Shown here piece by piece: positions 35,801 to 47,830 of a DNA stretch of 64,000 nt. Every line of letters starts with the position of its first letter. Position 1 is the first letter of the stretch. Both the position numbers and the translations under genes were made by a program. The notes below the pieces were generated by a model that was not told the origin of the DNA, did no database searches, and saw only the letters and a program-made list of their open reading frames with translations. The stretch comes from Symbiodinium sp. CCMP2592 (Eukaryota > Sar > Dinophyceae > Suessiales > Symbiodiniaceae). Location: assembly GCA_905221615.1 (NCBI GenBank), contig CAJNDT010000128.1, positions 100,001 to 164,000 on the forward strand, given 5' to 3'.

Positions 35801-38693
35801 AGGTGCGCAACGATTGCACAGAAATTGACTGTAGGGCCCGGGTGGTCTCAGACCGAAACGATGCTCGAAATTGCTGGTTTTGCAGCCCTGCTCGTGACGA
35901 GGGCCTGGTGAATCATCGCGCAGGAGACGAGACGTGCTGCATCTGCCAGCCTTGGAAGGAAGCTCCGTGACAGACTGTCGTAAGTGTGCAAGACTCGCGA
36001 CGACTGCTCACGGTCGCTCTGCTCTCAGTCGAAGCAAACGTCGTGGCAATGTGACTGCAACATACTGCAACAGGACTGCAACAGGGGTCAGGAAGCGACC
36101 CGCGTGAATCGCCGCATTGCCGAAAAACAGAAAGAGACCTGGGATAGACTCCGGAAAAGCACTCCCTACGCAGACGTGCCTCAATTCCAACATGGCCCGA
36201 AACACCCCTTCCAGCGCCTCTCGGCCAGGCGAAGGCCTTCGTCGATCGCCTCCGTGCGCAGGCACGCCGCCTGGGGTTGCGCGCGCCCTTTTCGATCACT
36301 GCCGAAAACTTGAAACCCTTCGGCTTGCAAATGTGCTCTTTAAATCTGGTTGCCAGTGGCCAGATGCCCACAAGTCAGGATGCGGCTGCTCTCAGCAGCA
36401 GCGTTGACCCTTCCGCGGACGGTCGGAGCACTGACTGCTTGCCGCCTGAGCATGGCGTGACGTGCCCAACGCTGCAGTAAAAAATCTTGGACAAGACGAG
36501 CACAGGGGCACTCCGGAATGTGTACAATATCATGCTGGTCACATATCACATGTCACCAGCCGGTCAAGCAAGCAAGGGCACACCTCTTCTGCAACAGATA
36601 GATCCATGCTTTTGTGTGATGAGCCCATGCAAGGCATGCAAGGGACAGCCTTCGCACACATCGGCTGCGGCATAGCGCCTTCGCTTGTATTCAAACGCAC
36701 ACGGCTTCAGGACTGTCGCAAGAATCGGACACCCGACACTTCATGCTGTGCCGATGCCTGGTGAGTTCATCAGTCCACATGGGCTCTGTCTGAGCTTGAA
36801 AAGTTGCTCGTGGCAGTGGATAGTATTAAGTGCATCAATGCCGTTCTGTTTGGAGTTGGGTTTGGGCTTCGCTTTTCTAAGCTTCAGCCGGTGGGGGCAT
36901 GGGGTGTTCTGGGGAACCAGAAACTCAAGCTGAGCTAAGGAGAACACATGCAGCCAACTGAGGATGCTGGGTATTCCCCGAACCGAAGCAGGCTGACTGA
37001 TGCTGGGCTCTTGCTGCTCATGGTGCTGCCTCGAAGCCGAGATCGCAAGTGCGCAGGGCTTCGGTGGGCCAGACTCGGCCAGACTGGGAAGCAGACTCCC
37101 AGAGCACAGGCACTTTGAGTGACGCTCCCGTCTGGTGCCAGAAACGGACACCTTTTGAGCTCGATTGGGGCGAACTGAGGCGTCATGGAAAACATAGAAG
37201 CACTCTCACACCGCAAAGCCCCAGGTTCTCAGAGCGCTGGATGCAGGCTCTACGACGTTTGGGAGACTGGACCTTCTCGAAGAACTAGGGTCCTCTCTTC
37301 GACTCCAAGAGGTCCAGCTTCCAGAGCCTCTACCGGCGCTACCAGCCCTTCGGATTCGCCGTCTGCATTCAGCTGCCCCCCTTGCCCCTTGCCGCCTTTG
37401 ACCCTGGAAAAAGTCCTCAAGGCACCTCCTGAAAGACGCGGCGGCGTAACCCCGGAGCCGCAGCTCATGTCCCTCGTCGGCCGCTGGCACTACCTTTGCT
37501 GTGCCTGCAGCACGGGTCGAAAGGCCTCTTATGCCAAAGCGCCGGTCCCAGCTCTGAAACACAACATAGCTGAAACTGTCACTTTCGTCTCGCTTGGGAA
37601 AAGCCTCACATGCTGTAGCAGCAAATAGAAACATCACTGGATGTAAGGATGGCATTTCGGTGTTCAGATTCACAACAGCTACAGTCCAGAACTGCCTGGA
37701 GCAATGCCACTCCTGGCTCCTAGAAACAGCGCAACTGTTGCGATCGTGAACGGACCAGGCACCCGCACTATCCCGCACTGCGACATTGCTGTACACATGG
37801 TTCGGGGTCTCGGCATTTCGGTACCATTCACATTTCTGGAGTTCTATGGGGTTCGTCGAGACGTAGGCTTCGATGAATGCTCTGACACCCCTCTTTGCTT
37901 TACAAAATGTTTGGAACGCGTTGGCCGCGCCTTTTCATGGGTTGGTCACGAGGCGACACGCTTCTTGCACGCTGCAAGCGGCAGCTCAAAAATCATCCAA
38001 GGATGTGATGTAAGGATATAACATATGTTGAGGTTCGAGTTCTCAAAGTGTTGTGCAGATTTGCGCTGCACCACGCAGTCCAAAGTGGAGAGTCCCACTA
38101 CACTGTTTATTGAGCGGCCTTAAACCAACTCAGAAAGTCTCCGACTCTCTCGATGAAGAGCGGCTTCGATTTGCAGCGCTCTCAAAAGAGACAGCAGGCA
38201 CTCGGAGAATGCAAATTCTGTCTTTGGCGACGCCCCACATACTCCCGATCTTGAGTTTCTCAGGCAGTGCTTTGGCCTATACTTTATACGGCTTTGGAGG
38301 AGTGGGTCTCGCTGAAGACTACCATTCCTCACATGCTCCAAACTGAAAAAATGGGAGTGTGCACACCTGCGGTCTGCATCAACTTCCATCACCTAGTGCC
38401 CATGACATCCCAGCACCCTCTCAATCCAACAAGCTGAGACTTGCAATGGAACAAAAGAAGTCAAAAGCTGTGCAGAACGCTGGCCCGGCGGCTAGACCAT
38501 CATTGGGCTGCTCGATCGGGGCCCTGCCAAGGATGCAAAAGAGACGACGGTCGCTCGTGCCTTTGGATGCCTCAGGCTAGTTCATGGCCCCCCAGAAGTA
38601 GCCTCCGCCTCCAGTGCTCAAGATTCATAATTCATGCTGCGAACCTGCACCTGACAGCGTCGGCGATGTCGAAATAGAAGAGCTGGCACTCAC
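23834..38693. other. Long stretch with no recognisable gene
   Basis: It may hold upstream exons of the ACP gene (minus) and other genes, but no named domain was seen. Coding-like frames without a family include: minus 24300-24385 (KESILDQLRGHEFRVDEAL); minus 25745-26030; plus 27050-27215 (AREAEEIIIAEELVGHL); plus 34060-34160 (FLLSIRELSSSQHIL); minus 34505-34740; plus 36185-36477 (LRAQARRLGLRAPFSI, ending in a stop); minus 32215-32440; and plus 38125-38343, with a hydrophobic segment. A C run lies at 25405-25416, GGT-rich repeats at 31536-31575 and a G run at 33071-33086. Confidence 0.35.
26285..26405 (-). CDS. Candidate Lys/Arg-rich exon
   Basis: A minus-strand frame with good codon composition encodes a basic helical stretch including YRIKMLRHRCQAREAAKKLG, then a Pro/Ala tail and a stop near 26285. 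It could be a C-terminal exon. No family and no upstream join were established. Confidence 0.3.
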
Positions 38694-41600
38694 CTGAAAC
38701 TCAGACATCTGGCCAATTTGCGAGGCCAGCTGCTCGAGGCCGAGCAAAACCAACTGCAACACCCTGTCGACGCCGGCCAAAGCTACTTGATTCGGGTATC
38801 GTGGCATTCGTCCTGCCCTTTCAGCAGCAAAAGCCGTAGGGTATCCTTGCCCTCAACACACTTCATGCGGCAGCCACCAAACTATGCAGCCCCCATTTCT
38901 GCACAAAGGTCAAACGAGATGGAATCCAGAACGGCGTGAAGCGAGCCTCCCAGGGCACGAACTTCTCGCCTGCGAGCATCTTTCCCGTCAACCAGATCGT
39001 TATCCATCGTTGAGTCTGCAGCAAACTCTGAGCATCTCTGAGCCTTGTAACCGCGCAAGGTGCTCATTCAGAACGAGCAGCCTTTCCTGGAGCGGTGAGA
39101 ACTCGTCGCGCCGCGAGCTCTCACGCACTTCCCCTCTTGCCTCCAGGCCAAGGAGTACCTGGCATGTTAAACTGTTAATATGCTACCTACTAATCATACT
39201 ACGAGTCGCGTTCGCTTCTGCCTCAGCTTGGGGTACGCAGTACTGATCGCTCACTCCAACCATGCGAGGAACTTGACATCCGCAGTTCTGAACAAATCTT
39301 AAAGATAACACTAGTCACGAGTACCCGGCCCTGACCCCTCAAAGACTAAAGCCACATGCGAAGTGCCCAAAACGGACATGACCAATCTTCTGTAATGTGC
39401 AGTCTGCGATCAAACTCAGAACATTAGACAGAACGAGAAAAGGAGAGGTGGGGAGGGGGAAGAGGGATCAACCAAAAACACAACTGCATCCAACAAAAGG
39501 CCCTTCAAAGGATAAACAAGACAAAATGCATTAACGAAGACTGAGGTGCATATCTTTCAAACAAGCTATTGGGCAAGCAACTAGACAATTGTAGTGTGCA
39601 AAGACTCGTCAGCAAGCTGCTAAGCCATTAGGGATTGGAGGCTCGCTCGGGGACGGACGGAAGTTCAATTTGGTGAATGCATATTCCTATCCCCGATGCC
39701 TTCTCATAGTGTTGCAGGATGGCTTGAGGGTCTGGCACGACGTTTGCCCCCTCAGGAGTCGTGCTTTCAGGCATGCAGCGCAGAGTGCTTTAGATGTTTC
39801 TGCCCACAATCTCTTTCTTGTGAGAAGCTGACGGTCGTGAAATTTCAACTGCATGGTCCCAGCACCAGCTCTACCTTCTCCTCTTAGTCTTAGTCTCTTC
39901 CATTTGGGCCCAGCCCCACTTGTGAACGGTCACAAAGCGAGCTGAAGTGACTACAGGTTTCACGAGTCTTCCATGGCCAAGTGGCACTCGCCAATGCGCG
40001 TTGCGCAAGATTCCGCCTGAAGCGTAGAAGTCGAAGCCCGGTGCCGCTGACCACTTCAAAATCGCAGGTGGGCTTCATGTGCAACACCATGCTCTGAACC
40101 TTCTACTAGCCTTCTACCCGAAAGACATGCTCGAGACGCTTCCCCCGCACCTTCGCATGATCGATGAGCCTGGCCAATTCAATTTCCCTGTCCCCAACCA
40201 TCACAAACACCCCCAAAAACGCATCAATCTCTCTGCAGCAGATCATACCGCTGGGTGCTGTGTCAAGCTTGACGGCGCAAGCTCAAGACACCAGAGCAAA
40301 CAGGAATGCAGGGCGGAGCTTGCGAATCTGGCGCTCCACATCCACTTTGTCCTGAACCCCGACCAGAGATGGTCGTAAGCACTCACAGAGATTGGAACGC
40401 CGGCCAGAGGCTGATCATCGGTCTCTGGCTTCGGGCAAACTGGAAATCCGTGCAACTACGAGCCCATACCAGTCTTCCCATCAAGCCTCTGAACTGCTTC
40501 TGGCATCTCAGCGCCAGTGATACCAAGGTCTAATTTCAGTGCAAATGGAAAACGTCTGAGCACATGTGAGCGAAGCAGATGCACCATGCGCGAAAGTGGT
40601 TCTGGTTTCAAGCTCCTGGTAGACCGTCTCGATCTCAGACCTGAGAGAACGGAGTTGCAAACTGGCTCCAACATGCGAAGCTCGTCAGAAGTCCAGTGAT
40701 CCTACATTCAACGCACTCAGATGCCGGCCGCGGCTTCGGCTGAGGGCAGTAGAAGAGACTTAGTCACAAGGGTGACATTAATTGTCAAACTGTGTGCCGG
40801 GACCCTGCCGTCAACTGCACAGTCTCCAGTAGAACTCAGAGGTACTTCCCTCGAAGTACGTTGCTGCACTAGCACGACCGATCACGACCGTGAAAAAACA
40901 TCTGTTCAGCTTGTGGCACCAGTCATACAGGAAGGGGAACAATCGGCTGCACAAGCTGCTGAGTCTGCTCGCGATCCTGCAAAAGTCGAGGGCTTTCGTC
41001 TGAGGCTGAGCTGCGGCTGCGGGACAGACATGTCACTCTGCAGATGGATTGCAGGGCGCTTTGCAATTCTATACCTTCCGATGCAAACTCATCAATCTGA
41101 TCTCGTAACCGGAGCCGGACCTCTTCAAACATCCCATGGAGCCTCGGTGCATTAGCAGACTGTGCTCTGGGGACGTTCTTTGTACCTTGCCTAGCTATAG
41201 GTAAGTCCGCTTCTATCGCATACAGAATGTGAGTGAGTGAGTGAGTGAGGGACAGTGAGGGACGGAGCGAGCGAGCGAGCGAGCGAAGGAAAGAATGAGA
41301 GAGTGGCGTGTGTGTGTATGTGTGTGCATCGCGCGAGAGGTATGTATGACAGATGTGCAGGAATGAGGGAGGGACACCAAAAAAGAGACAGAAAAGACTG
41401 AATGAGGAAGATATGGACAGAACAATGTAGGCATGGCAGGTACTTAGATAGATGGTCAGACGCACGGGCAGACAGGCTGGCAAATTGATAGCCGATAGCC
41501 AGTGAGATTACGAGCATTGCACACAACGCAGCACGAGGCCACGAACCTTGGACATAGGACCGCTGACGAAGGGACGACTCTGGAAAGATACAGGAGATGG

Positions 41601-42212
41601 AAAGCAGGAAAGGAACGTCTGGAAGAGTCTGGACAGTGCCAATCTAAACCGGGGAGGAAAAATGAAAGGAATATAGTTGGAAAGAGAAATCAAGAGCAAA
41701 AGGAAAAGCGAAGGGTCATGGATGTTGGCTTGTGGTAGCACTAGCCCGGGAGGAATGCTCGGTGTGCAAGTGGGCAGGATGAGCGTTGTTTGTACCACTC
41801 AATCGACAAGAGTTTATTGAGCAAGTCACTGAAGACCTCCGTGCTGCAAAAGCTCGAAGACTCAGGCTCCACATGGCGAATGAAACTGAACATCGGTTGC
41901 GTGAACTTACTCGTCTGTCCTATCGTGATTGTTGTGGCCAGCATCAGACGAATGCCACTCCAGCTTGATGGTCTTGCTTGACCGCTCAGCAGGACTTGTC
42001 TACGAACAGGCATACTGGATATGATATATGGGATGTAGAACTGTGCATCGAAACCAGGCACCAACTGAAGAGGTAGGTGTGGAGTGATCCAGTCTTCGAA
42101 GGGAGGCCAAGCTGGCCAGCAGTGAGCCGATTGAAATCACCCAGGTCTGTTTCGAGCTTAGGAAGACCGGCACTGAAAGCTGCTCCAAGGACGGTCACAA
42201 ATTCGAGCTCTG
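38694..42212 (-). CDS. Unrecognised multi-exon protein with micro-introns
   Basis: At least 15 exons, 5' to 3': 42121-42212, 42008-42064, 41911-41963, 41796-41885, ~41148-41037, 40941-40976, 40470-40701, 40387-40439, 40292-40351, 40127-40228, 40055-40099, then (after a gap holding another exon near 40010) 39044-39140, 38903-39015, 38787-38860, 38694-38763. Within each group the frame stays open through introns of 56, 44, 25, 60, 30, 35, 63, 27, 28, 42 and 23 nt. Most are GT-AG; one 25-nt intron is GTAAGT...TTCAG. The protein is mostly helical and Leu/Glu/Arg-rich (FSDLLNKLLSIEW, DREIELARLIDHAKVRGK, QERLLVLNEHLARLQ, VLQLVLLGLEQLASQIGQMS), so coiled coils are likely. No family is recognised. 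Start, stop and the joins 41796-41037 and 40941-40701 are unresolved. Frameshift decay is the alternative for the three 3'-most joins. Confidence 0.7.
41229..41290 (+). repeat. GAGT/GAGC tetranucleotide repeats
   Basis: A run of GTGA units is followed by GAGC units, about 60 bases, upstream (minus sense) of the exon near 41148 and in a likely longer intron of the micro-intron gene. Confidence 0.9.
41886..41910 (-). other. 25-nt GT-AG micro-intron
   Basis: It starts GTAAGT and ends TTCAG on the minus strand. Removing it joins ...RTD to FIRHVEPESSS across a split Asp codon and continues the open frame. Left in, the reading frame shifts. It is the clearest of the micro-introns because of its consensus donor. 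Confidence 0.65.
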
Positions 42213-42529
42213 CTGGTTTGCAAAAAACGCTGCACTGTCAAAGGCGCCCATGGATCCGGCAGATTGAGTGGTACCGAGTCTCACATAGTTGTCACCAGCT
42301 TTCGCTTGTTATGTTCACTACTGTATGTCACTATGCTGCTGCTACATGCATTGACGATCCTGGGCCGCCACGTGATCCAATTTGATGCACATCCTGTTTT
42401 CGAGGTGGTGGGGCAGACATTCTTCAGGAACATGCGCATGTTTGGTGGAGGGGCATACGCAACCTATGTAGCTGAGCTGATCATCGGGAAAGCCGCTGCA
42501 GCACCCACGTACCCAGACACCGACAAACA

Positions 42530-42582
42530 GAGAGAGAGAGAGAGATAGAGACACAGAGAGAGAGAGAGAGAAAGAGAGACAA

Positions 42583-42625
<43 letters not shown>

Positions 42626-42640
42626 CAGAGAGAGAGAGAG

Positions 42641-42689
<49 letters not shown>

Positions 42690-42713
42690 TAGAGACAGAG
42701 AGAGGGAGAGAGA
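42530..42713 (+). repeat. GA polypurine microsatellite
   Basis: About 185 bases of nearly pure GA/GAGA on the plus strand, with a few A, T or C interruptions. The Ser/Leu-rich frame across it on the minus strand is repeat translation. Confidence 0.95.
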
Positions 42714-45031
42714 ATCAAAGGACGAATCAATTAACGACAGGGCCAGACTGGCTGGAAAGCAAGGAGAAGCGGTGGTGGTTGGTGGGCATGGGCGGGCGGG
42801 TTGGGTCGAGTGGCGAGGGCATGCGAGGTTGACTTTCGGTGTGTTGGAGGTCTTGCCGGCTGGTAAACTTTTTTGACGCGAAAGCAGGAGGCGGTTAATA
42901 TCGAATCTTTGGTCTCCTGAGTCTCCGTCTGCAAAGGCATAGTCATAGTTCCTTTCTAGCTCTGGGTTCCTCTGCCTTCGGTTGCAGTCGATTGAAGGCT
43001 CCGGAGACGCCCAATTTTCGATCCGCTGCATTGACACACAAAATCACAAAATCGTACCCTACAACTTCAACCCGACGCCTGCATGAGTTGTAGGCAGCAG
43101 TGATGCTTGAAGGACTTTAAGGGCTGTGCCAAGCTAGAAGATGCGCGACTCCAAAACCTCCTAGACAAAGGAAGGCACATTGTGTGATAAACTTCTCGAC
43201 ATGTCTGTCAATCTTCAACGGGTATACCACGGACTTTGAATGTGACGATGACAGCCCCGACGAACTCCCTGCAATGTAACATGAGCATGTCGGTGCAAAG
43301 AAGCCCGTTATTCTTCTAGGTCCCGCCAAATCGCAGCTGGAGAACCCCAAAACGACATGGAGGATGCTTGTGATGAAAAACTCACACAGGTCAACAACAT
43401 GCTGGCAATGGGTTGCATGCAGAGCAGACCTTACAAAGTGCTAATGTAAGTGGCAGACTCTTCAGCCTCCGACATGTCGAGTTGAAATTCCAGGACACCG
43501 CAAATCCAACAAAAAAGACAGAGTGAGGCTCGCACATCCGAGATTGAGAGTGCGAGCGTTCTTTACTGAGGCTCGGACTTCAGTTACCGAGCTGCCAAGG
43601 AGTTTCGCCGGGGAGGCGCTGGCGAGAGTGCTTTTACCGTCCCAAACAGCTCTTTGATGTTGTTATATGCTGTTTGTATCGAGCTGGGCTTGGAGAAGCT
43701 TCATCGTCTTGGAGCTAAATTTGCTCATCAAGGAAGTCTAGGTGAACAAACAGCACCGACTTCATGAGTGGTCACAACACCTGCGAGCCAGCAACGCATG
43801 CCACTGGGTGAAATTCTGGACCGAGAAAGTGCAGCCGCAGGAAGTGTCAGGCTTCTCGCAGCTTCGGCTATGTTGCGACATGGCCAAATGGACTTAGGCT
43901 GTTTGAGGCAGAGGCCAGCGACATTTCCCTCTGCTAAGAAAGGGCAGAACACATGCTCCCGGCATGAATCTCTCCACAAGAAGACCTGATGCTTCCCCAT
44001 TTGAGCTCTGTGCTTCTCCTTTTTCAGCACCGCTTGCCACCGAACCTTTTAGCTTAAAGCGATGTCTGCACAGGCATCAGACAAGATGCGAAAGAGAGTG
44101 ATGTTTCACCCTCCTGTATGCAAAGAATGTGCATCTGTTACGCACCTCGGCAACAGGATGTTGTAGCAATGCACTGGCCATCTTCTTTTGCATAGCTTTG
44201 AGGCATGGCGATGAACACGGCCACTTTGCAAGTGCGATCTCCGCGTTCACGTTCGCAACTTCTTGCAGTCAACTGGCCAAATCTGTCTCCCCGCCCGGGC
44301 TGTGCAAATCATGCTGGGGAACAAGGCTAGTTTACCTACACTCGGCCACTTTCTCTTGCACATCCCGAGGCTGGTGTATACGCAGGCAACGAGGCTCCAA
44401 CGCACACCGTAGGGCCGTAGGAAGGCCAGTTCCTTCATGCCTCCACGAAGCTCTGCTTGGGCGAGTGTTCACGTCCTGCTCAGACCACAGGCCTCAACAG
44501 GACGCCAGCAATTGGCGACATGCAGGATGTGTGAGGCAGCCCGGACTCGACATGACTCCATGCGCAAAAACCCACCACAGTGGCAAGCAGTGCTTTCTTG
44601 AGCTCGCGCAGCTAAGCACAAGGTTGTTTGGAACCGGCTGAAGACTCCACTTTCAGCCAAGGCAAGGCTGTGAAGGCCCGTCCGGGGGACCAGCTTCGCT
44701 GTTCGACCGCCGAGGCATTTGCACTTCTGGAACCGCAAAGTTCACCAGTCCGGGAAGAGCTGCACTACCAGCTGGAGCTGGGAGAACCTCCCGCATTTCA
44801 CCCAATGAGAAGGACCATGAACGGGAAGCACCTGAGTGATCTCGCAACGCCCCCGGCTCTATCCTCCAAACCTGGACTCTGCAACACACCACCAAGCATG
44901 GTGTAAATGACGCGACCACCACCCTGCAAGCTGCCGAAGTCCCCTCTGCGCGCCGCCGGCTAGCTACTGTACATGGTTGTGAACGTCAAGAGTACGAGCA
45001 GTTCATGCATTGAACACAAACTCACAGATAC

Positions 45032-45205
45032 CTGCAAAGCGAACCGGCAGAGAAGCTGCTTGCAAGCCATGAAGCTTGCTTCATGCCAAACCTTCATAAA
45101 CCTCGGCTCAACGGAGTGTACCAAGCCCAGCAAAACATGTGTCGAAGTAGAAATATCAAAGCCCAAGAGCACGTCCCTGCGCGGTTCAAAGAGATCAAGC
45201 TTCAC
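45032..45205 (-). CDS. Candidate exon, product unknown
   Basis: The minus strand encodes RDVLLGFDISTSTHVLLGLV and onward to LLCRFALQ, ending at CAG followed by GTATCTGTGAG, a good GT donor at 45031-45030. Codon composition is favourable. The upstream border and family are unknown. Confidence 0.3.
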
Positions 45206-46060
45206 TGATCGTAACCGCTCGCATCCCGGCAAAAGCCTGCTTTGAATCCTAAAAACTGCTGCACGATATGCTGTTCCGTCAACGACCTTATCGATCTGAT
45301 GGTGTCTTGAGCTGCCTTCTGTGATGGGTTCTAGTGCTCAGCCTCACCCCCCATCGTACCGACTCAACAGATTCTCTGAATGTTCAGGTCAGACAGGCTG
45401 CAGTGATGCTGGACCCCAAGTCGGCCACGAAGAGAGCGTCCCGGTGCCAAGCCATCCTCGGCTTCGAGTGTAAAAGAGTGTTCATTGGGCCGTGCCTTGA
45501 GCGAGGCTTGAGACCGCCAATGCCAAGGCTCCAGTTCATCTTTTCTGGATGCTGCCATCTTAGCCGCGGCTCGGATCCTGACCACAGCAGAACCTGGCGC
45601 AGACTTCGACCCACTGCGTCACACGAGACACTGTGTGCTGTTGCAGTATCTTGGCTGACTGCTCCGCGAAGATACATGTACTGCACATGCTACTTGCTTT
45701 GCAAACCACTGGCCCAAAGTCCCACCCAGTCGCGTGCCTGTCGGTCATTGCCGCCGGAGACAAGCCCGGCGGGAGTGTACAGAACCTGCAAACACGCCGA
45801 TGGCTCACTGCGCAAGCTTTGGTGGCAAATCATGCATGGGGGCTGGGCGTCCTGTGTTGGGCTGACGCCCTGAACTCTAGCACGGAACCTCCGAGAGCAC
45901 AGAGGGGCACCGCCGAGCCGCCCAGCTGGGCTGAGAAAGTCTGGCTCTGGCAGAAAGCAAAAAGCCACCCCCCCCCCACCCCCCGCCGCTCCACGTGTCA
46001 GCAGAGATATGCGGTCCAGCCCCGTGTCCGGACCAGGTCCCGGTGCGAGGGTCGTTCGTT

Positions 46061-46180
46061 GGTTCACTCATGCATTTTTTCACTCATTGACTGACTCACT
46101 CATTCACTTACTCACAGATTCCATCATGTGTGCATTCCGTCACTCAATGACGTGTTCACGCATCCACGGATTCACTCAGG
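46061..46180 (+). repeat. CACTCA/GACT degenerate repeats
   Basis: Irregular CTCATTCACT and GACTCACT units. A poly-C stretch (45967-45985) lies just upstream. Confidence 0.75.
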
Positions 46181-47072
46181 TGGGGCCATAGGTGATCTCT
46201 TCTCAGAACGGATTAGAACATGGTGTCATCATTCTTATTCCAAGGAAGCTCTGTTCTGATAAAAAGCAAGGGAAAGTTAAGCAAAACTGAACAAATCTAA
46301 AACCAAGGCATCAGAAACAGCAAAAACTAACCCTTTTGCTCAAACCCTAAGCCCTGAAACAACTGCAAAGCCGAGCGAGAACATCAGCTCCACCCGAAAC
46401 TCGAGTTTTGGATACGAAATAGGTACAAAAAAAACATGCATCATCAACATAAACACTCAAAACGACTCGCAGCAAAAGCAGCAGGCATCAAAAACTCGAG
46501 TAAGTCCGCACTGCACGGCAACAACGAGGAGGCGAAGGGGAACAAGCAACAGAAAAAAGTTCGGGGTGGCAGCTCAGCCATCTGGCAACAGGAAAACATT
46601 AATAAGCATAAGCAGATTGATATCCCTACAAAAAGCAGTAAGAAGAACAACATCGAAAATCGTTGAAAGACGGGCCCGTGTGTTTCACCATTTGCGTTCC
46701 GAAATATCTGCTTGTCACATATCTTGCTACTTAGAACTTAGATGAACACGAAAATACCCTGGGTTTGGAAATCTCGGACAAGTTTACCATAATTTGCAGA
46801 GGGACTGAGGCGTCAACCGCACGAGGAATCAAAGGCCCGGAGGCCCCGCCGGACGAGAGGCCTCCCGAGAGCCATAGAGGCGCCTTCGAAGGCCCTGGCC
46901 TGAGGCGCCTGTTTTGAAAGACGATCATTGCTTGAAGTTTGCTCGATACACCACAAAGATGTACAGTTGCCAGTTTGCAAAGACGTGCTTAAATCGCTTT
47001 CGTAGGGAACAAGTCTCGAGTCATTCCCAAAGTGGGAACTGTACATGACATCATGATGATATCTCCATATAC

Positions 47073-47078
<6 letters not shown>

Positions 47079-47109
<31 letters not shown>
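47079..47109. repeat. TA dinucleotide repeat
   Basis: Fourteen or so TA units within A/T-rich DNA. Confidence 0.95.
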
Positions 47110-47111
<2 letters not shown>

Positions 47112-47741
47112 AAATAGATAAGCAAAACACACAGATTAAATGGCATTAGCGCACTGTTTTGCTGACAACATTCTCGCCACATAAACATGTAAAAAATGCA
47201 AGTATGAGGTCATTGGAGTAAGCTTCTTGAAGGCCTTGTCACCTCTTGCACGGCTTGTGATTTTCATGCAGGACATTCGTTTTCGCGTTGTTGAACGGAG
47301 TGATGAGTAATCGGGGCCATAGCACCCAAATGAGAGTGGCCAAAACACATCCACACCCTCACGCTACATGGAAAAAAAAACCTAACCGTTCAGGAACTAT
47401 GATCCAAACCTCGCACAAAAAATGATAGGTGGCATCCCCCAGGTGAAAGCCGCTCCCCCACAGCCAGAGCCTGTACATGTTATGGCTCAGAGCAGCGGGC
47501 GGGAGGCATGCATTTTAGGGGCGAATTAGGGGTGATGGGTTCCAAACCAGCCAAATATCGGAAAACCAAGAGACAACACACGAAACTGACATGGAATAGG
47601 TTATTCAGAAGACTGGTTCCAAAGAACCCCCAGCCCTCAAATGTGGGGGAAACCCGGGCTTTTGGCAACACGTCAGAGGAATCGACGCATCAGGAGCATC
47701 TGGATCTTCGATAGTTAGGAAGTCTGTCCTCCCACTCAAGA

Positions 47742-47809
47742 TCGTCGTCGTCGTCGTCGTCGTCGCAGTATTGGGAGTAGTAGTCGTCGTCGTAGTGGTG
47801 GTGGTAGTA
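47742..47809 (+). repeat. TCG trinucleotide repeat (GAC on minus)
   Basis: Two runs of TCG units with GTA/GTG interruptions, just 3' of the last resolved WD40 exon on the minus strand. The Asp/Tyr/His-rich frame here is repeat translation within the intron. Confidence 0.9.
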
Positions 47810-47830
47810 AACTCTCCACACGGCCTGCGC

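Larger units (their letters stand above)
42213..47830. other. No named gene; weak exons and repeats
   Basis: The minus strand at 42880-43030 (NPELERNYDYAFADGDSGD) may be a further 5' exon of the micro-intron gene. Minus 44480-44612 (RELKKALLATVVGFCAW) has coding-like composition but no family. The 3' exons of the WD40 gene should lie below 47830, but the next repeat was not found. The A-rich DNA at 46240-46670 holds nothing. Confidence 0.35.

Noticed and set aside
40470..40701. Splitting this segment into two exons with a 55-nt intron (LRSEIETVYQELE frame)
   Set aside because: The whole segment is open in one frame with good composition, so a single 232-nt exon is simpler.
42342..43037. 231-codon minus frame with a long Ser-Leu run
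   Set aside because: Most of it is the GA microsatellite read as CTCTCT. Only the part near 42.88-43.03 kb may be coding.
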